Shown: positions 33,873 to 43,826, counted from the first letter of the stretch. The stretch is DNA of 64,000 nt from Nocardia neocaledoniensis (GCF_003182135.1 NZ_QGTL01000006.1:62001-126000), one strand, 5' to 3'. Notes: generated by a model from the sequence alone, not told the origin. Program-made: numbers and translations.

Positions 33873-34967
33873 TCAGGAGTCGAACGCGCCGAGGATCCGC
33901 TCGGCGGCGAGCGCCGGGGTGAGCGTGCCGTTCCGGACGGCCGATTCCACCTCGGCGCGAACCGATTTCACCGCGGGGTTGTCGGCCAGGCGGCGCAGGA
34001 TCTGGTCGTGGACCATGGTCCAGGTCCAGTCGACCTGCTGACGGCGCCGCTTCTCGGCGAACTCCCCCGCGTCGGTGAGCACACGCCGATGCTCCAGGAC
34101 GGTGTCCCAGAACTTGTCCAGCCCATGCCCTTCCAGACCGCTCATCGTGAGAACCGGTGGGCGCCAGAGGGCGTCGTGCGGATGGATCAGCCGCAGCGCG
34201 CCCTGGAGCTCACGGGCCGCGCTCTTGGCTTCCATCTCGTGCTTGCCGTCGGCCTTGTTCACCGCGACGAGCTCGGCCAGCTCCAGCACGCCCTTCTTGA
34301 TGCCCTGCAACTGATCTCCGGTGCGGGCCAGGGTGAGGAAGCAGAACACGTCGACCATGTTGGCGACGGTCACCTCCGACTGGCCGACGCCGACGGTCTC
34401 CACCAGGATCACGTCGTAGCTGGCGGCCTCGAGCAGCACGATCGTCTCGCGGGTCGCCTTGGCGACGCCGCCGAGGGTGCCCGCGGTCGGCGACGGGCGG
34501 ATGAACGCGTCGGGCTCGAGCGACAGGCGCGCCATGCGGGTCTTGTCACCGAGGATCGACCCACCGGTCCTGGTCGAGGACGGGTCGACGGCCAGCACCG
34601 CCACCCGGTGTCCCTTGCCCAGCAGGTACATCCCCAGCGCGTCGATGAAGGTCGACTTGCCGACCCCGGGCACGCCGGTGATCCCGACCCGGTTCGACAC
34701 CACACCGCCCGGCTCGGGCCCCAGCCGCAGCAGCAGCTGCTGGGCCAGTTCCCGGTGATCGGCGCGGGTCGACTCGACGAGGGTGATGGCGCGGGCCAGC
34801 GCGGCCCGCTCACCGGCGCCGATCCCCGCGGCGAGCGCGTCGACGTCGATGGTGCGCACCGCGCGGGCCACCGTGCGGCCCGCGTTGCGGGGCGCGCCGA
34901 CGCCCGCGGTGGTACCGAGCCGAGGGTGCGCCGCGGCACCCCCGGCCCCTGCTGCCGCGTCGCTCAT
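33873..34967 (-). CDS. meaB: Methylmalonyl-CoA mutase-associated GTPase MeaB
   Basis: A 364-residue G3E-family P-loop GTPase that loads and protects the cobalamin of methylmalonyl-CoA mutase. The Walker A loop is GVPGVGKST, with VDPSSTRTGGSILGDKTRM and ETVGVGQSE as further switch motifs and NKAD as the guanine-specificity motif. It overlaps the mutase large-subunit stop by 4 nt, so all three genes are co-translated. The Ala/Gly-rich N-terminal 35 residues are probably disordered. Confidence 0.95.
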   Translation of the reverse strand: MSDAAAGAGGAAAHPRLGTTAGVGAPRNAGRTVARAVRTIDVDALAAGIGAGERAALARAITLVESTRADHRELAQQLLLRLGPEPGGVVSNRVGITGVPGVGKSTFIDALGMYLLGKGHRVAVLAVDPSSTRTGGSILGDKTRMARLSLEPDAFIRPSPTAGTLGGVAKATRETIVLLEAASYDVILVETVGVGQSEVTVANMVDVFCFLTLARTGDQLQGIKKGVLELAELVAVNKADGKHEMEAKSAARELQGALRLIHPHDALWRPPVLTMSGLEGHGLDKFWDTVLEHRRVLTDAGEFAEKRRRQQVDWTWTMVHDQILRRLADNPAVKSVRAEVESAVRNGTLTPALAAERILGAFDS

Positions 34968-37228
34968 TCGGCGGTGCCGCCGCCGATCTCGTGCCCGAGC
35001 GAGCCGGCCAGCTTCTTCAGCAGATCGATGGCCGCGTCGGCGATGACGGTGCCGGGCGGGAAGATCGCCGCGGCCCCGGCCTCGTACAGCTCGTCGAAGT
35101 CACCGGGCGGGATCACCCCGCCGACGATGACCATGATGTCGGGACGACCGACATCGGCCAGCGCCTGCCGCAGGGCGGGCACCAGCGTCAGGTGGCCCGC
35201 GGCCAGTGACGAGACACCGACGATGTGCACGTCGTTGTCGGCCGCCTGGCGCGCCACCTCTTCGGGGGTCTGGAAGAGCGGGCCCACGTCGACGTCCATG
35301 CCGAGGTCGGCGAACGCCGTGGCGATCACCTTCTGGCCGCGGTCGTGGCCGTCCTGGCCCATCTTGGCGACCAGGATGCGGGGGCGACGGCCCTCTGCCT
35401 CGGCGAACTCCTCGACGAGTGCGATCGCCGCGCCGATGTTGGAGGCCTTGCCTGCTTCGTCACGGTACACACCGGAGAGCGTACGGATTTCGGCCTGATG
35501 GCGGCCGTACACCTTCTCCAGCGCGTCGGAGATCTCACCGACGGTCGCCTTGGCGCGGGCAGCATCGATGGCCAGGGCCAGCAGGTTGTTCTCCATGCCG
35601 CCCTCGGTGGCGGCCGCGGCGCGGGTCAGGTTGGCCAGGGCGGCCTCGACGGCGGCCGAATCGCGTTCGGCGCGCAGGCGTTCCAGCTTCTCGATCTGCT
35701 CGGCGCGCACGCGCGAGTTCTCGACCTTGAGGACCTCGACTTCGTGGTCCTCTTCGACCTGGTACTTGTTGACGCCGATCACCGGCTGCTGGCCGGTGTC
35801 GATGCGCGCCTGGGTGCGCGCCGCGGCCTCTTCGATGCGCAGCTTCGGGATGCCCTCCGAGATCGCCTGCGCCATGCCGCCGTGCGCCTCCACCTCGGCG
35901 ATGTGCGCGCGGGCGCGCTCGGCGAGCTGGTGGGTGAGCCACTCCACGTAGTACGAGCCGCCCCACGGGTCGATCGGGCGGGTGGTGTTGGACTCCTGCT
36001 GGATCAGCAGCTGGGTGTTGCGGGCGATGCGGGCGGAGAAGTCCGTCGGCAGGGCCAGCGCCTCGTCGAGGGCGTTGGTGTGCAGCGACTGGGTGTGGCC
36101 CTGGGTCGCGGCCATCGCCTCGATGCAGGTGCGCGCCACGTTGTTGTAGGCGTCCTGCGCGGTGAGCGACCAGCCCGAGGTCTGCGAATGGGTGCGCAGC
36201 GACAGCGATTTCGCACTCTTGGGCTCGAACTTCGAGACCAGCTCGCTCCACAGCAGCCTGCCCGCGCGCAGCTTGGCGACCTCCATGAAGAAGTTCATGC
36301 CGATGGCCCAGAAGAACGACAGGCGCGGCGCGAACTTGTCGACGTCCATGCCCGCCGCGATGCCCGCGCGGATGTACTCGACACCGTCGGCCAGCGTGTA
36401 GGCCAGTTCCAGGTCGGCGGTCGCGCCGGCCTCCTGGATGTGGTAGCCGGAGATGGAGATCGAGTTGAACTTCGGCATCTTGGCGCTGGTGAAGGCGAAG
36501 ATGTCGGAGATGATCCGCATCGAGGGCTTGGGCGGGTAGATGTAGGTGTTGCGGACCATGAACTCTTTCAGAATGTCGTTCTGAATCGTTCCGGCCAGCT
36601 GCTCGGGCGTGACGCCCTGCTCCTCGGCGGCGACGACGTAGAGCGCGAGGATCGGCAGCACCGCGCCGTTCATGGTCATCGACACCGAGACCTGATCGAG
36701 GGGGATCTGGTCGAAGAGCTGGCGCATGTCCAGGATCGAGTCGATCGCCACGCCCGCCATGCCGACGTCACCCTGCACGCGCGGGTGGTCGGAGTCGTAG
36801 CCACGGTGGGTCGCCAGGTCGAACGCGACCGACAGGCCCTTCTGACCGGCCTGCAGGTTGCGGCGGTAGAAGGCGTTGGAGTCGGCGGCGGTGGAGAAGC
36901 CCGCGTACTGGCGGATGGTCCACGGCTGGTTGACGTACATGGTCGGGTAGGGGCCGCGCAGGAACGGCGCGACACCGGGCACCGTGTCGAGCGGATAGCC
37001 CTGCGCGACAACGGCATCGCGGTCGGCCTTGGTGAACACCGGCGGCACGTCGATGCCCTCGGGGGTGGCCCAGGTGAGCTGGTCGGCGGTGGTGTGGTTG
37101 GCCGCGGCCGCCTCGGCCACGAACTCCTTCACCTGCGCGTCGTCGACCGCGGCGGGTTCCGGCGCGTGTTCGGTGAGCGGGACCTCGGCGAAACTGCCGA
37201 TGCGGTGCTCGATATCGGACGTGGTCAT
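34964..37228 (-). CDS. mutB: Methylmalonyl-CoA mutase large subunit
   Basis: A 754-residue catalytic subunit that converts methylmalonyl-CoA and succinyl-CoA with adenosylcobalamin. The TIM-barrel (about 60-560) binds CoA, and the C-terminal flavodoxin-like domain carries the lower-ligand motif QDGHDRG (DxHxxG). It works with MutA and MeaB, whose genes flank it with overlapping ends. In actinobacteria this operon funnels propionyl-CoA from odd-chain lipids, sterols and branched amino acids, and can run in reverse to make methylmalonyl units for lipids. Confidence 0.97.
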   Translation of the reverse strand: MTTSDIEHRIGSFAEVPLTEHAPEPAAVDDAQVKEFVAEAAAANHTTADQLTWATPEGIDVPPVFTKADRDAVVAQGYPLDTVPGVAPFLRGPYPTMYVNQPWTIRQYAGFSTAADSNAFYRRNLQAGQKGLSVAFDLATHRGYDSDHPRVQGDVGMAGVAIDSILDMRQLFDQIPLDQVSVSMTMNGAVLPILALYVVAAEEQGVTPEQLAGTIQNDILKEFMVRNTYIYPPKPSMRIISDIFAFTSAKMPKFNSISISGYHIQEAGATADLELAYTLADGVEYIRAGIAAGMDVDKFAPRLSFFWAIGMNFFMEVAKLRAGRLLWSELVSKFEPKSAKSLSLRTHSQTSGWSLTAQDAYNNVARTCIEAMAATQGHTQSLHTNALDEALALPTDFSARIARNTQLLIQQESNTTRPIDPWGGSYYVEWLTHQLAERARAHIAEVEAHGGMAQAISEGIPKLRIEEAAARTQARIDTGQQPVIGVNKYQVEEDHEVEVLKVENSRVRAEQIEKLERLRAERDSAAVEAALANLTRAAAATEGGMENNLLALAIDAARAKATVGEISDALEKVYGRHQAEIRTLSGVYRDEAGKASNIGAAIALVEEFAEAEGRRPRILVAKMGQDGHDRGQKVIATAFADLGMDVDVGPLFQTPEEVARQAADNDVHIVGVSSLAAGHLTLVPALRQALADVGRPDIMVIVGGVIPPGDFDELYEAGAAAIFPPGTVIADAAIDLLKKLAGSLGHEIGGGTAE

Positions 37229-39099
37229 CAGGCTCCCACCTTCTCCAGCAGCTGCGACAGGACCGCGACCGCGTCGATGCGCAGGGTCAGGTACCCGTCG
37301 GGACGCTGTGTGCCGCTGTACCGTTCGACCGACTTCTCCGGTCCGGCCAGCAGCACCGTGTCGATCCCGGCGCCGCGCAGGGCGTCGACCGCGGCGCCCG
37401 CTTCCTCGCCGTAGCGCTTGTCGGCGCCGCACAGCACCGCGATCCGGGCCCCGGATTCCGCCGCGGCGGCGGCAATGCCGTCGAGGGTGAGCGGGCCGGG
37501 GTTCACCGACTCGATGCCGCCGGAGGCCAGCACGTTCGCGGTGAAGATCGTGCGCGCGTTGTGTTCGGCGACCGGGCCCAGCGGCACGATCAGCGCCTTC
37601 GGGCGGGCGCCGTGGGCGGCCAGGTAGGCGTCGGACCGGTTGCGCAGCGCCTCGAACGCGGCGCCGTACCGGACGGTCGAGGCCTCGGCACGGGCCTGCT
37701 CCGACAGCGGCGGCTCGGCCAGGTTCGGGAACTCGTTGACACCGGTGACCGCGGTCTTGCGGTGGGCGACATCGGCGCCGCGAGCGGCGGCCGTCTCGGC
37801 GATGCGCTCGGCCAGCAGGCCCGCCGACAGCGCGGCCTGGTAGCCGCCCGCCGCCTCGAGCTCCTGCATGAACTCCCACGCCTTGGCGGCGAGTTCGTCG
37901 GTCAGCGCGTCGACGTACCAGGAACCGGCCGCGGGGTCCTGCACGTGGCCCAGGCGCGATTCCTCGAGCAGCAGCAGCTGGATGTTGCGCGCCATCCGCT
38001 CCGAGAACGACTGCGACACACCGAGTTCTCCCGCGGGCAGCGCGGAGTCGAAGGGCAGCACGGTGACCGAGTCGGCGCCGCCGACACCGGCGCCGAAGGC
38101 CGCGAGGGTGGTGCGCAGCAGGTTCACCCACGGATCGCGCTGGGTCATCATGGCGGCGGAGGTCACCGCGTGCTGCGGGGCGGCGCCGAAGGCGGGTGCG
38201 CCGCACACCTGCGCGACGCGGGCCCAGAGGCGCCGCGCGGCACGGAATTTCACGATGGTGGCGAACTGGTCGTCGGTGGCCGCGAAGCGGAACTCGAGCT
38301 GACCGAACGCGTCGGCGATGTCGACGCCCGCGGCGGTGAGCGCGCGCAGGTAGGCCAGCCCGGCGGCGATCGCCGCGCCCACCTCCTGCGCGTCGGCGGC
38401 GCCGGCGTTGTGGAAGGCGATTCCGTCCACCGTGATCGCGCGCACCGTCTCGGCGCGGGCGAGGGCCCGCTGGGCCAGGGCGACGGCGGCGGCCTCGTCG
38501 AGGTCGTCCGCGCCGGTGAAGGCGCTGGTGAGCGGTGCGGCGCCGAGGCCGACGCGGATCTGCGCGCGGTCGGCGATCTCGTACCCGTCGAGCACCTCGA
38601 AGACGCGTGCGGCGGCCTCGGCGGTGTTCTTGCCCGCGACCAGGGTCAACGGCGCCAGTTCGAAGAGCAGGCCGCGCAGGGCGACGGGGACGTCCTCGAC
38701 GGTGACACCGTGGGCACCCACGCCGAGCGCGACCGCGCTCACGCCGTTCTCCAGCCCGCTCAGGATCGCGCGGTTGGTGGCCTCGGCATCAGCCGCGCCG
38801 GCGAACGCGCTGACGAACCAGCCGCGCTGCGGATCGCGGGTGGCGGTGCCGCCGCGCACGTACGGGAAGGCGCCGGGCAGCGGCTGCTCGGGCAGCTCGT
38901 CACGGCGGGTGTAGAGCGGGGCGATCGTCAGCCCGTCATAGGTGGTCTCGTCCAGCAGGTGCTCGGGCTCCGCGGGGAGTTCGGAAGCCTCGACTCGTCG
39001 CGCTTTGGCCAGCACGCCTGCCACACCCTTGCGCCAGGCGGCGTACTCGGGCACCGGATCCGGTGCGAGTCCGGCCCCGGACTCTGAACCAATCGGCAT
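37228..39099 (-). CDS. mutA: Methylmalonyl-CoA mutase small subunit
   Basis: A 623-residue homologue of MutB that forms the heterodimer but lacks a complete cobalamin-binding motif; the C-terminal domain is degenerate (LCGADKRYGEEAG in place of DxHxxG). ATG 39099 is chosen because GGAAGAGAG precedes it. The stop overlaps the mutB start (ATGA). It is the first gene of the mutA-mutB-meaB operon and faces a VTT-domain gene across a 154-nt promoter region. Confidence 0.95.
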   Translation of the reverse strand: MPIGSESGAGLAPDPVPEYAAWRKGVAGVLAKARRVEASELPAEPEHLLDETTYDGLTIAPLYTRRDELPEQPLPGAFPYVRGGTATRDPQRGWFVSAFAGAADAEATNRAILSGLENGVSAVALGVGAHGVTVEDVPVALRGLLFELAPLTLVAGKNTAEAAARVFEVLDGYEIADRAQIRVGLGAAPLTSAFTGADDLDEAAAVALAQRALARAETVRAITVDGIAFHNAGAADAQEVGAAIAAGLAYLRALTAAGVDIADAFGQLEFRFAATDDQFATIVKFRAARRLWARVAQVCGAPAFGAAPQHAVTSAAMMTQRDPWVNLLRTTLAAFGAGVGGADSVTVLPFDSALPAGELGVSQSFSERMARNIQLLLLEESRLGHVQDPAAGSWYVDALTDELAAKAWEFMQELEAAGGYQAALSAGLLAERIAETAAARGADVAHRKTAVTGVNEFPNLAEPPLSEQARAEASTVRYGAAFEALRNRSDAYLAAHGARPKALIVPLGPVAEHNARTIFTANVLASGGIESVNPGPLTLDGIAAAAAESGARIAVLCGADKRYGEEAGAAVDALRGAGIDTVLLAGPEKSVERYSGTQRPDGYLTLRIDAVAVLSQLLEKVGA

Positions 39100-39187
39100 A
39101 GCTGCTGTTCTCTCTTCCAACGCGTTCGCCCAGCTCAGCGTGATGAGCGGGTGCTCCGGCGAACCGGGAGGTGCCCGGTTCCACCTC

Positions 39188-39205
39188 GATGTTAACTATG
39201 ACATC
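39188..39205. promoter_or_regulatory. AT-rich palindrome upstream of mutA
   Basis: Short inverted repeat GATGT-N8-ACATC in an AT-rich island about 90 nt upstream of mutA and 50 nt upstream of the divergent membrane-protein gene. It contains a GTTAAC core and may be part of the mut promoter or a regulator site. Confidence 0.35.
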
Positions 39206-39253
39206 TTGTCCGCTCGCCCGGGCCATCCCCTACCGGCCGGTACGCTTACCCGG

Positions 39254-39937
39254 GTGTTCCGACTGATCCGTTCCCCGCGCGTCCTGGCGGCGCTGGCCGG
39301 GATCGCCGCGCTGTTCGTGATGGCGATGCTCGTGCCGCTCCCGGGCCCGCAGCAGATCAGGGACTGGGCCGGCGGCGCCGGTCCGCTGTTGCCGGTGCTG
39401 TTCTTTCTCTTCTACGCGCTGGTCGCGGTCGCGCCGGTGCCTCGCACGGTGCTGACGGTGACCAGCGGGGTGTTGTTCGGCCCGGTCCTCGGATCGCTGC
39501 TCGCGCTGGGCGCGACCGGGGTCAGTGCGACGCTCGCGCTGCTGGGCGTCCGCGCGGTCGGCCGTGGCCGGGTCGCCGAGCATCTGCACCATCCCGCGGT
39601 GCGCGCGATCGACGACCGGCTGGCCCAGCGCGGCTGGCTCGCGGTGGCCGCGCTGCGGATGATCCCGATGGCGCCGTTCTCGATCGTCAACTACTGCTGT
39701 GGCCTGTCGTCGGTCCGGGTCGCGCCCTATCTCCTCGCGACCGTCGTCGGCTCGGCGCCCGGCACGATCTCGACCGTGATCCTGGCGGGGTCACTGGCCG
39801 GCGGGACCGACCCCCTCGCCGTCACGGTGTCGGCGCTGTGCCTGTCACTGGGGCTCATCGGCCTCGTCGTCGACGCCAGGATGCCGGTGGCGAAGGCCGG
39901 GGAACCCACCGGAGAGCCGCTGCCCGTCCGCGGCTGA
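39254..39937 (+). CDS. VTT/TMEM64-family (DedA-like) membrane protein
   Basis: A 227-residue membrane protein of the TVP38/TMEM64 (VTT) group with about six hydrophobic segments. The family signature lies in SGVLFGPVLGSLLALGATGVSA and the later LRMIPMAPFSIVNYCCGLS. Members are linked to lipid scrambling and membrane stress. GTG 39254 is chosen because TACGCT at 39241-39246 lies 7 nt upstream, a leaderless start; the longer frame runs into the mutA gene. It is divergent from the mut operon. Confidence 0.88.
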   Translation: MFRLIRSPRVLAALAGIAALFVMAMLVPLPGPQQIRDWAGGAGPLLPVLFFLFYALVAVAPVPRTVLTVTSGVLFGPVLGSLLALGATGVSATLALLGVRAVGRGRVAEHLHHPAVRAIDDRLAQRGWLAVAALRMIPMAPFSIVNYCCGLSSVRVAPYLLATVVGSAPGTISTVILAGSLAGGTDPLAVTVSALCLSLGLIGLVVDARMPVAKAGEPTGEPLPVRG

Positions 39938-39996
39938 GCCCCTTACTTCAGGGGCACCGGGTTACGCTGGCGATCCGCCAATAATTGAAAGTGACC

Positions 39997-40023
39997 TTCT
40001 TCACATACGCCAAATGTGAAGAA
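39997..40023. promoter_or_regulatory. Candidate operator upstream of glycolipid cluster
   Basis: A perfect 10-bp inverted repeat, TTCTTCACAT / ATGTGAAGAA, with a 7-nt spacer. It sits in an AT-rich 250-nt gap before the acyltransferase gene at 40190, the first gene of a five-gene operon. The position suits an operator; a weak hairpin is the alternative. No regulator gene is adjacent. Confidence 0.55.
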
Positions 40024-40189
40024 CCCATGTTTTAGAAAACTCTCAGAGTAATAGACTCGGGATAGCCCAGGGTTCGCCAGCTACATCCGGTGCGGGATCC
40101 AGAGCAACACCCAGGTGCCGCGTCCGCGTGCACCGAATCCTCTCCGTTCGCGCCGATTCCGGCTCTGCACTGCACCTCGAGGTGATCCG

Positions 40190-41614
40190 ATGGAATACAC
40201 CCATCTCTCCGATTTCCAGATCCGCTCCGGCGCGCTGACGCTGTGGACACCCGCCACCGCCGCCGACTCCTGGTTCGACGACGAGCGTCCGCTGGCCAGC
40301 GTGCACTCCCAGTACCTGGGCTTTCTCGATCCCGAGGACGCCAGGCCGGGTCGCGGCCGCTGGATCGGCACGATCTTCGAGATGGACGCCGCGCTCGACG
40401 AGCGGGCGTGGGCGCACACCCTGGAACTGTGGCACGATCGGCACGAAGGGTTCCGGACCACCGTGGCGCCGACCGGCGACGGCGACTACCACCGCGTCAC
40501 CACCGCACCCGGCACCGTCCGGGTCGCCGGCGTCGCGGTCCCCGAACTCACCGACGGCGACCAGATCAACGAGTTCCTCTGCGACACACTGGAACTGCGG
40601 TTGTCGCCGCTGGTCTGGCCGCACCTGCTCGTGGCCACCGTCGCGCACGACACCGACGACTTCACCGTCCTGGTCGGCGCCGACCATTCGGTCCTGGACG
40701 CCTATTCCCAGGCCGTGCTCATCCTCGAGCTGCGCACCCTCTACACCGCGGTCCGCACCGGCGGCGAGATCCGCGACTCGGCCACCTTCGGCAGCGCCGC
40801 CGACTTCGCGGCGATCGAACGCGCCGCCGCCGAGGAGCTCACCCCGGACTCCCCCGCGGTCGCCGTGTGGCGCGACTTCGTCGGGACGCCGGGCTCGCCC
40901 ATGCCGCGCTTCGCCGAGGGCATGGTCGCCGAGCTCGACGGCGAACATGCCCAGCCGAGCCTGTCGCACACCCTGCTGAGCCTCGAGCAGCTCGAGGAGG
41001 TCGAGGCCGCGCTGGACCGGCTGCGGCACCGGCTCTCGGTCACCGTCTTCGCCGCGCTGGCCACCGCCTCGCGAGAAGTGTTCGGCGACGACCGTTTCCG
41101 GACGATCATGCCGATCGCGACCCGGCCGGACCTGACCTGGCTGGAGTCGATGGGGTGGTTCGTCAACGTCGTCCCGGTCGACATCGTCCTGCCGCCGGGC
41201 GCCGACATGGGCGCCGCGCTGGAGGTCACCCGGTCGGCGCTCAAGCGCGCGCACGTCTGCAACGACGCGTCCTGGGGCCGGTCGCTGGCGATGGCGGGCG
41301 CGCTCGAGGGCCCCACGTTCGGCGCCTCGTTCCTCGACATCCGCATGCTCCCGGACTACGAACTGGTCGCCGACCTGCGCGGTCGCACGCTGCGCGCGGT
41401 GTCGTACTCCACCGACGAGGTCTACTTCTGGGTGGTGCGCGGTCCGGCCGGAATCTACGTCTCCACCCGGCATCCGGCCGGTCTGCCCGCGGAGGTGATG
41501 GACCGCTTCCTCACCGAATTCGCCAGGGCCATCTACGCGGTCACCACGCTGGCCGCCCCGGCGGTCGCCGCGCCGGTCGCCGACACCGCGTCGGCGGCGC
41601 TGAGCGCGGGCTGA
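40190..41614 (+). CDS. PapA-like acyltransferase (condensation superfamily)
   Basis: A 474-residue BAHD/condensation-fold acyltransferase like the mycobacterial PapA proteins. The catalytic motif appears as DHSVLDA (His166, Asp170) in place of HxxxDG. It should esterify a sugar or glycolipid hydroxyl using an acyl-CoA or acyl-carrier donor. The ATG follows GAGGTG. It is separated by 2 nt from the glycosyltransferase gene and heads an operon that ends with a second enzyme of this fold, suggesting two acylation steps on one glycolipid. Confidence 0.85.
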   Translation: MEYTHLSDFQIRSGALTLWTPATAADSWFDDERPLASVHSQYLGFLDPEDARPGRGRWIGTIFEMDAALDERAWAHTLELWHDRHEGFRTTVAPTGDGDYHRVTTAPGTVRVAGVAVPELTDGDQINEFLCDTLELRLSPLVWPHLLVATVAHDTDDFTVLVGADHSVLDAYSQAVLILELRTLYTAVRTGGEIRDSATFGSAADFAAIERAAAEELTPDSPAVAVWRDFVGTPGSPMPRFAEGMVAELDGEHAQPSLSHTLLSLEQLEEVEAALDRLRHRLSVTVFAALATASREVFGDDRFRTIMPIATRPDLTWLESMGWFVNVVPVDIVLPPGADMGAALEVTRSALKRAHVCNDASWGRSLAMAGALEGPTFGASFLDIRMLPDYELVADLRGRTLRAVSYSTDEVYFWVVRGPAGIYVSTRHPAGLPAEVMDRFLTEFARAIYAVTTLAAPAVAAPVADTASAALSAG

Positions 41615-41616
41615 CG

Positions 41617-42873
41617 ATGCGCGCACTGCTGGCCTTCACCGGCAGCCGCGGGGACGCCCAACCGGGCATCCTGCTGGCCCGCGAGCTCCGGGCACGCGGG
41701 CACGCGGTCACCCTCGCCCTCTCCCCCAATCTCGTCGGCTTCGCCCGCGAGCACGGTGTCGCGGCTGTCGAATTCGGTTGTGACAGTGCCGAACTGCTGG
41801 CCACCCAGCACGCCGATCGCCGATTCCGCAGCCCCAGTCCGCGCCAACGTCTGCGCGCGGTGCTGGACCTGCAGCGGCGGGGCGTGGCCGAGGCGGTGCG
41901 GGATCTGCTCGCGCTGACACCCGGTCACGACGTCCTGGTGACGGGTATGGCGGGCGAGGAGGCGGCCGAGAAGGCGGCACGGCGGGTCGGGGTGCCGCTG
42001 GCGGCAGTGCACTTCTTTCCGATCCAGCCGAACCGGTCGGTGCCGGTGGTGCCCGCCGACTGGGGTCCCCGGATCCCCGGTGGGTTGAATCGGCGGATCT
42101 GGTCCGGGCTGCGGTGGGCGCGGGATGCCGCGCTCGCGCGGCCGCTGGCCGAGTTCGGCGTCGTCGAGCATCCGCTGCCGGGCCGGGTCTCGATCCAGGC
42201 CTACGACATCGAACTGTTCCCCGGCCTCGCCGCGGAACTGCCGCCGCGCCACCCGGTCACCGGCTTCGCGGTGGACGCCGACGGATTCCTCAGCAGTCCC
42301 ACCGAGGCGACGCTCACCACGTGGCTGGACGCGGGTCCTGCACCGATCTACGTCGGCTTCGGCTCGATGACCGTCGACGATCCCGCCGAGCTCGTGCGCG
42401 TGCTGCGGACGGTGTGCGCCCGGCGTGGCCGCCGCCTGCTGCTCGCCGCGGGCTGGGCGGGGATCGAGCCCGAACTCACCGCCGAGGTCGCGATCGTCGA
42501 GCAGGTCGACCATGCCGCGGTGTTCCCGCGCTGCGTGGCCGCGGTGCATCACGGCGGGGCGGGGACGACGGCGGCGGCCCTGCGCGCCGGTGTGCCCCAG
42601 GTGATCTGTTCGGTGCAGGCCGACCAGCCGTACTGGGGGCAGGCGCTGACCCGGCTGGGACTCGCGGTCACCCGCCGCGCCGCGGGTCTCGACGCCGACG
42701 CCCTGGACGCCCTGCTGGATCGCGTGGCCGACCCGGCGGTCGTCGAGCGGGCGGCAGCCTACGCGCGCGAGTTCCCCACCGGCGGGGTGGCCCGAGCCGC
42801 CGACGAGGTGGAAGCCCTTGTCCCCGTGTCGTTCCCGACACCTGTTCTCGACCATGCCGGGAGGCCGCAGTGA
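41617..42873 (+). CDS. GT1-family glycosyltransferase
   Basis: A 418-residue GT-B fold transferase of the UGT/GT1 group. The sugar-nucleotide site is in AAVHHGGAGTTAAALRAGVPQV (His311 region), the bacterial form of the PSPG box, and the N-terminal start RALLAFTGSRGDAQPG is typical of glycosyltransferases for macrolides, glycopeptides and mycobacterial glycolipids. It would attach a sugar to a hydrophobic acceptor in the cytoplasm. It overlaps the ABC ATPase gene (GTGA), so the glycosylated product is probably handed to that exporter. Confidence 0.9.
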   Translation: MRALLAFTGSRGDAQPGILLARELRARGHAVTLALSPNLVGFAREHGVAAVEFGCDSAELLATQHADRRFRSPSPRQRLRAVLDLQRRGVAEAVRDLLALTPGHDVLVTGMAGEEAAEKAARRVGVPLAAVHFFPIQPNRSVPVVPADWGPRIPGGLNRRIWSGLRWARDAALARPLAEFGVVEHPLPGRVSIQAYDIELFPGLAAELPPRHPVTGFAVDADGFLSSPTEATLTTWLDAGPAPIYVGFGSMTVDDPAELVRVLRTVCARRGRRLLLAAGWAGIEPELTAEVAIVEQVDHAAVFPRCVAAVHHGGAGTTAAALRAGVPQVICSVQADQPYWGQALTRLGLAVTRRAAGLDADALDALLDRVADPAVVERAAAYAREFPTGGVARAADEVEALVPVSFPTPVLDHAGRPQ

Positions 42874-43826
42874 GTACCGAGATCGCCGTCCGCACGCGCG
42901 GCCTCGGCAAGTCCTACGGCGATTTCACCGCCGTCGGCGCGATCGATCTCAGCATCGAGGCCGGGTCGGTGTTCGCCATGCTCGGCCCCAACGGCGCGGG
43001 CAAGACCACCACGGTGCGGATGTTGGCCACATTGCTGCGTCCCGATCGCGGCAACGCCGAGGTGTTCGGCTTCGACGTGGTGCGCGACGCGACCGCGGTG
43101 CGCTCGATGATCGGGCTCACCGGCCAGTACGCCTCCGTCGACGAAACCCTCACCGCCGCTGAGAATCTCCGCCTGTTCGGCCGCCTGCTCGGGCTGTCGC
43201 GGCGAGAGGCGGCACGACGCGGCGACGAACTGCTCGAGGAGTTCGAGCTCACCGCGGTGGCGCGGCGCAGCGTGTCGGCGTTCTCCGGCGGGATGCGTCG
43301 CCGCCTCGATCTGGCCGCGACGCTGATCACCGTGCCGCCGTTGATCTTCCTCGACGAACCGACCACCGGCCTGGACCCGCACACCCGCGACCGCATGTGG
43401 GGCATCGTGCGCGGGCTGGTGGAGCGGGGCGCGACGGTGCTGCTCACGACCCAATACCTGGAGGAGGCCGATGCCTTGGCCGACCGGATCGCCGTGATCG
43501 ATCGTGGCACGCTGGTCGCGGAGGGGACCGCCGCCGAGCTCAAGACCTCGATCGGGGACCAGGTGCTGCGCCTGGACATCCCCGACACCGCCGACCTGCG
43601 CCGCGCCGAGACCCTGATCCGGGATCTCACCGGTGACATCCCCGACGGTTCGTCGACCGGGACGCTGACCGTCGCCCTGCGCGATGTCGCGCTCGGCGCC
43701 GACATCGTGACCGCCTGCCGCGCCGCCGACATCGCGCTGCGCGGGTTCGCCATCGACCGCCCCGACCTCAACGAGGTGTTCCTGTCCCTGACCGGACACG
43801 CCGCCGCCGAGGCAGGTGCGCGATGA
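42870..43826 (+). CDS. DrrA-type ABC exporter ATPase
   Basis: A 318-residue ABC ATPase of the daunorubicin-resistance (DRA) group. Walker A is GPNGAGKTT (about residues 39-47), the signature is FSGGMRRRLDLA and Walker B is LIFLDEPTTGLD. A C-terminal extension with the DRI-family ending RPDLNEVFLSLTGH is typical of DrrA-like exporters of lipids and drugs. The GTG start overlaps the glycosyltransferase stop; the stop overlaps drrB. Confidence 0.93.
   Translation: MSTEIAVRTRGLGKSYGDFTAVGAIDLSIEAGSVFAMLGPNGAGKTTTVRMLATLLRPDRGNAEVFGFDVVRDATAVRSMIGLTGQYASVDETLTAAENLRLFGRLLGLSRREAARRGDELLEEFELTAVARRSVSAFSGGMRRRLDLAATLITVPPLIFLDEPTTGLDPHTRDRMWGIVRGLVERGATVLLTTQYLEEADALADRIAVIDRGTLVAEGTAAELKTSIGDQVLRLDIPDTADLRRAETLIRDLTGDIPDGSSTGTLTVALRDVALGADIVTACRAADIALRGFAIDRPDLNEVFLSLTGHAAAEAGAR

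Noticed and set aside
21914..39099. Acyl-CoA carboxylase beta subunit and methylmalonyl-CoA mutase as one propionate locus
   Set aside because: They are 10 kb apart, with many unrelated genes between and no shared promoter.
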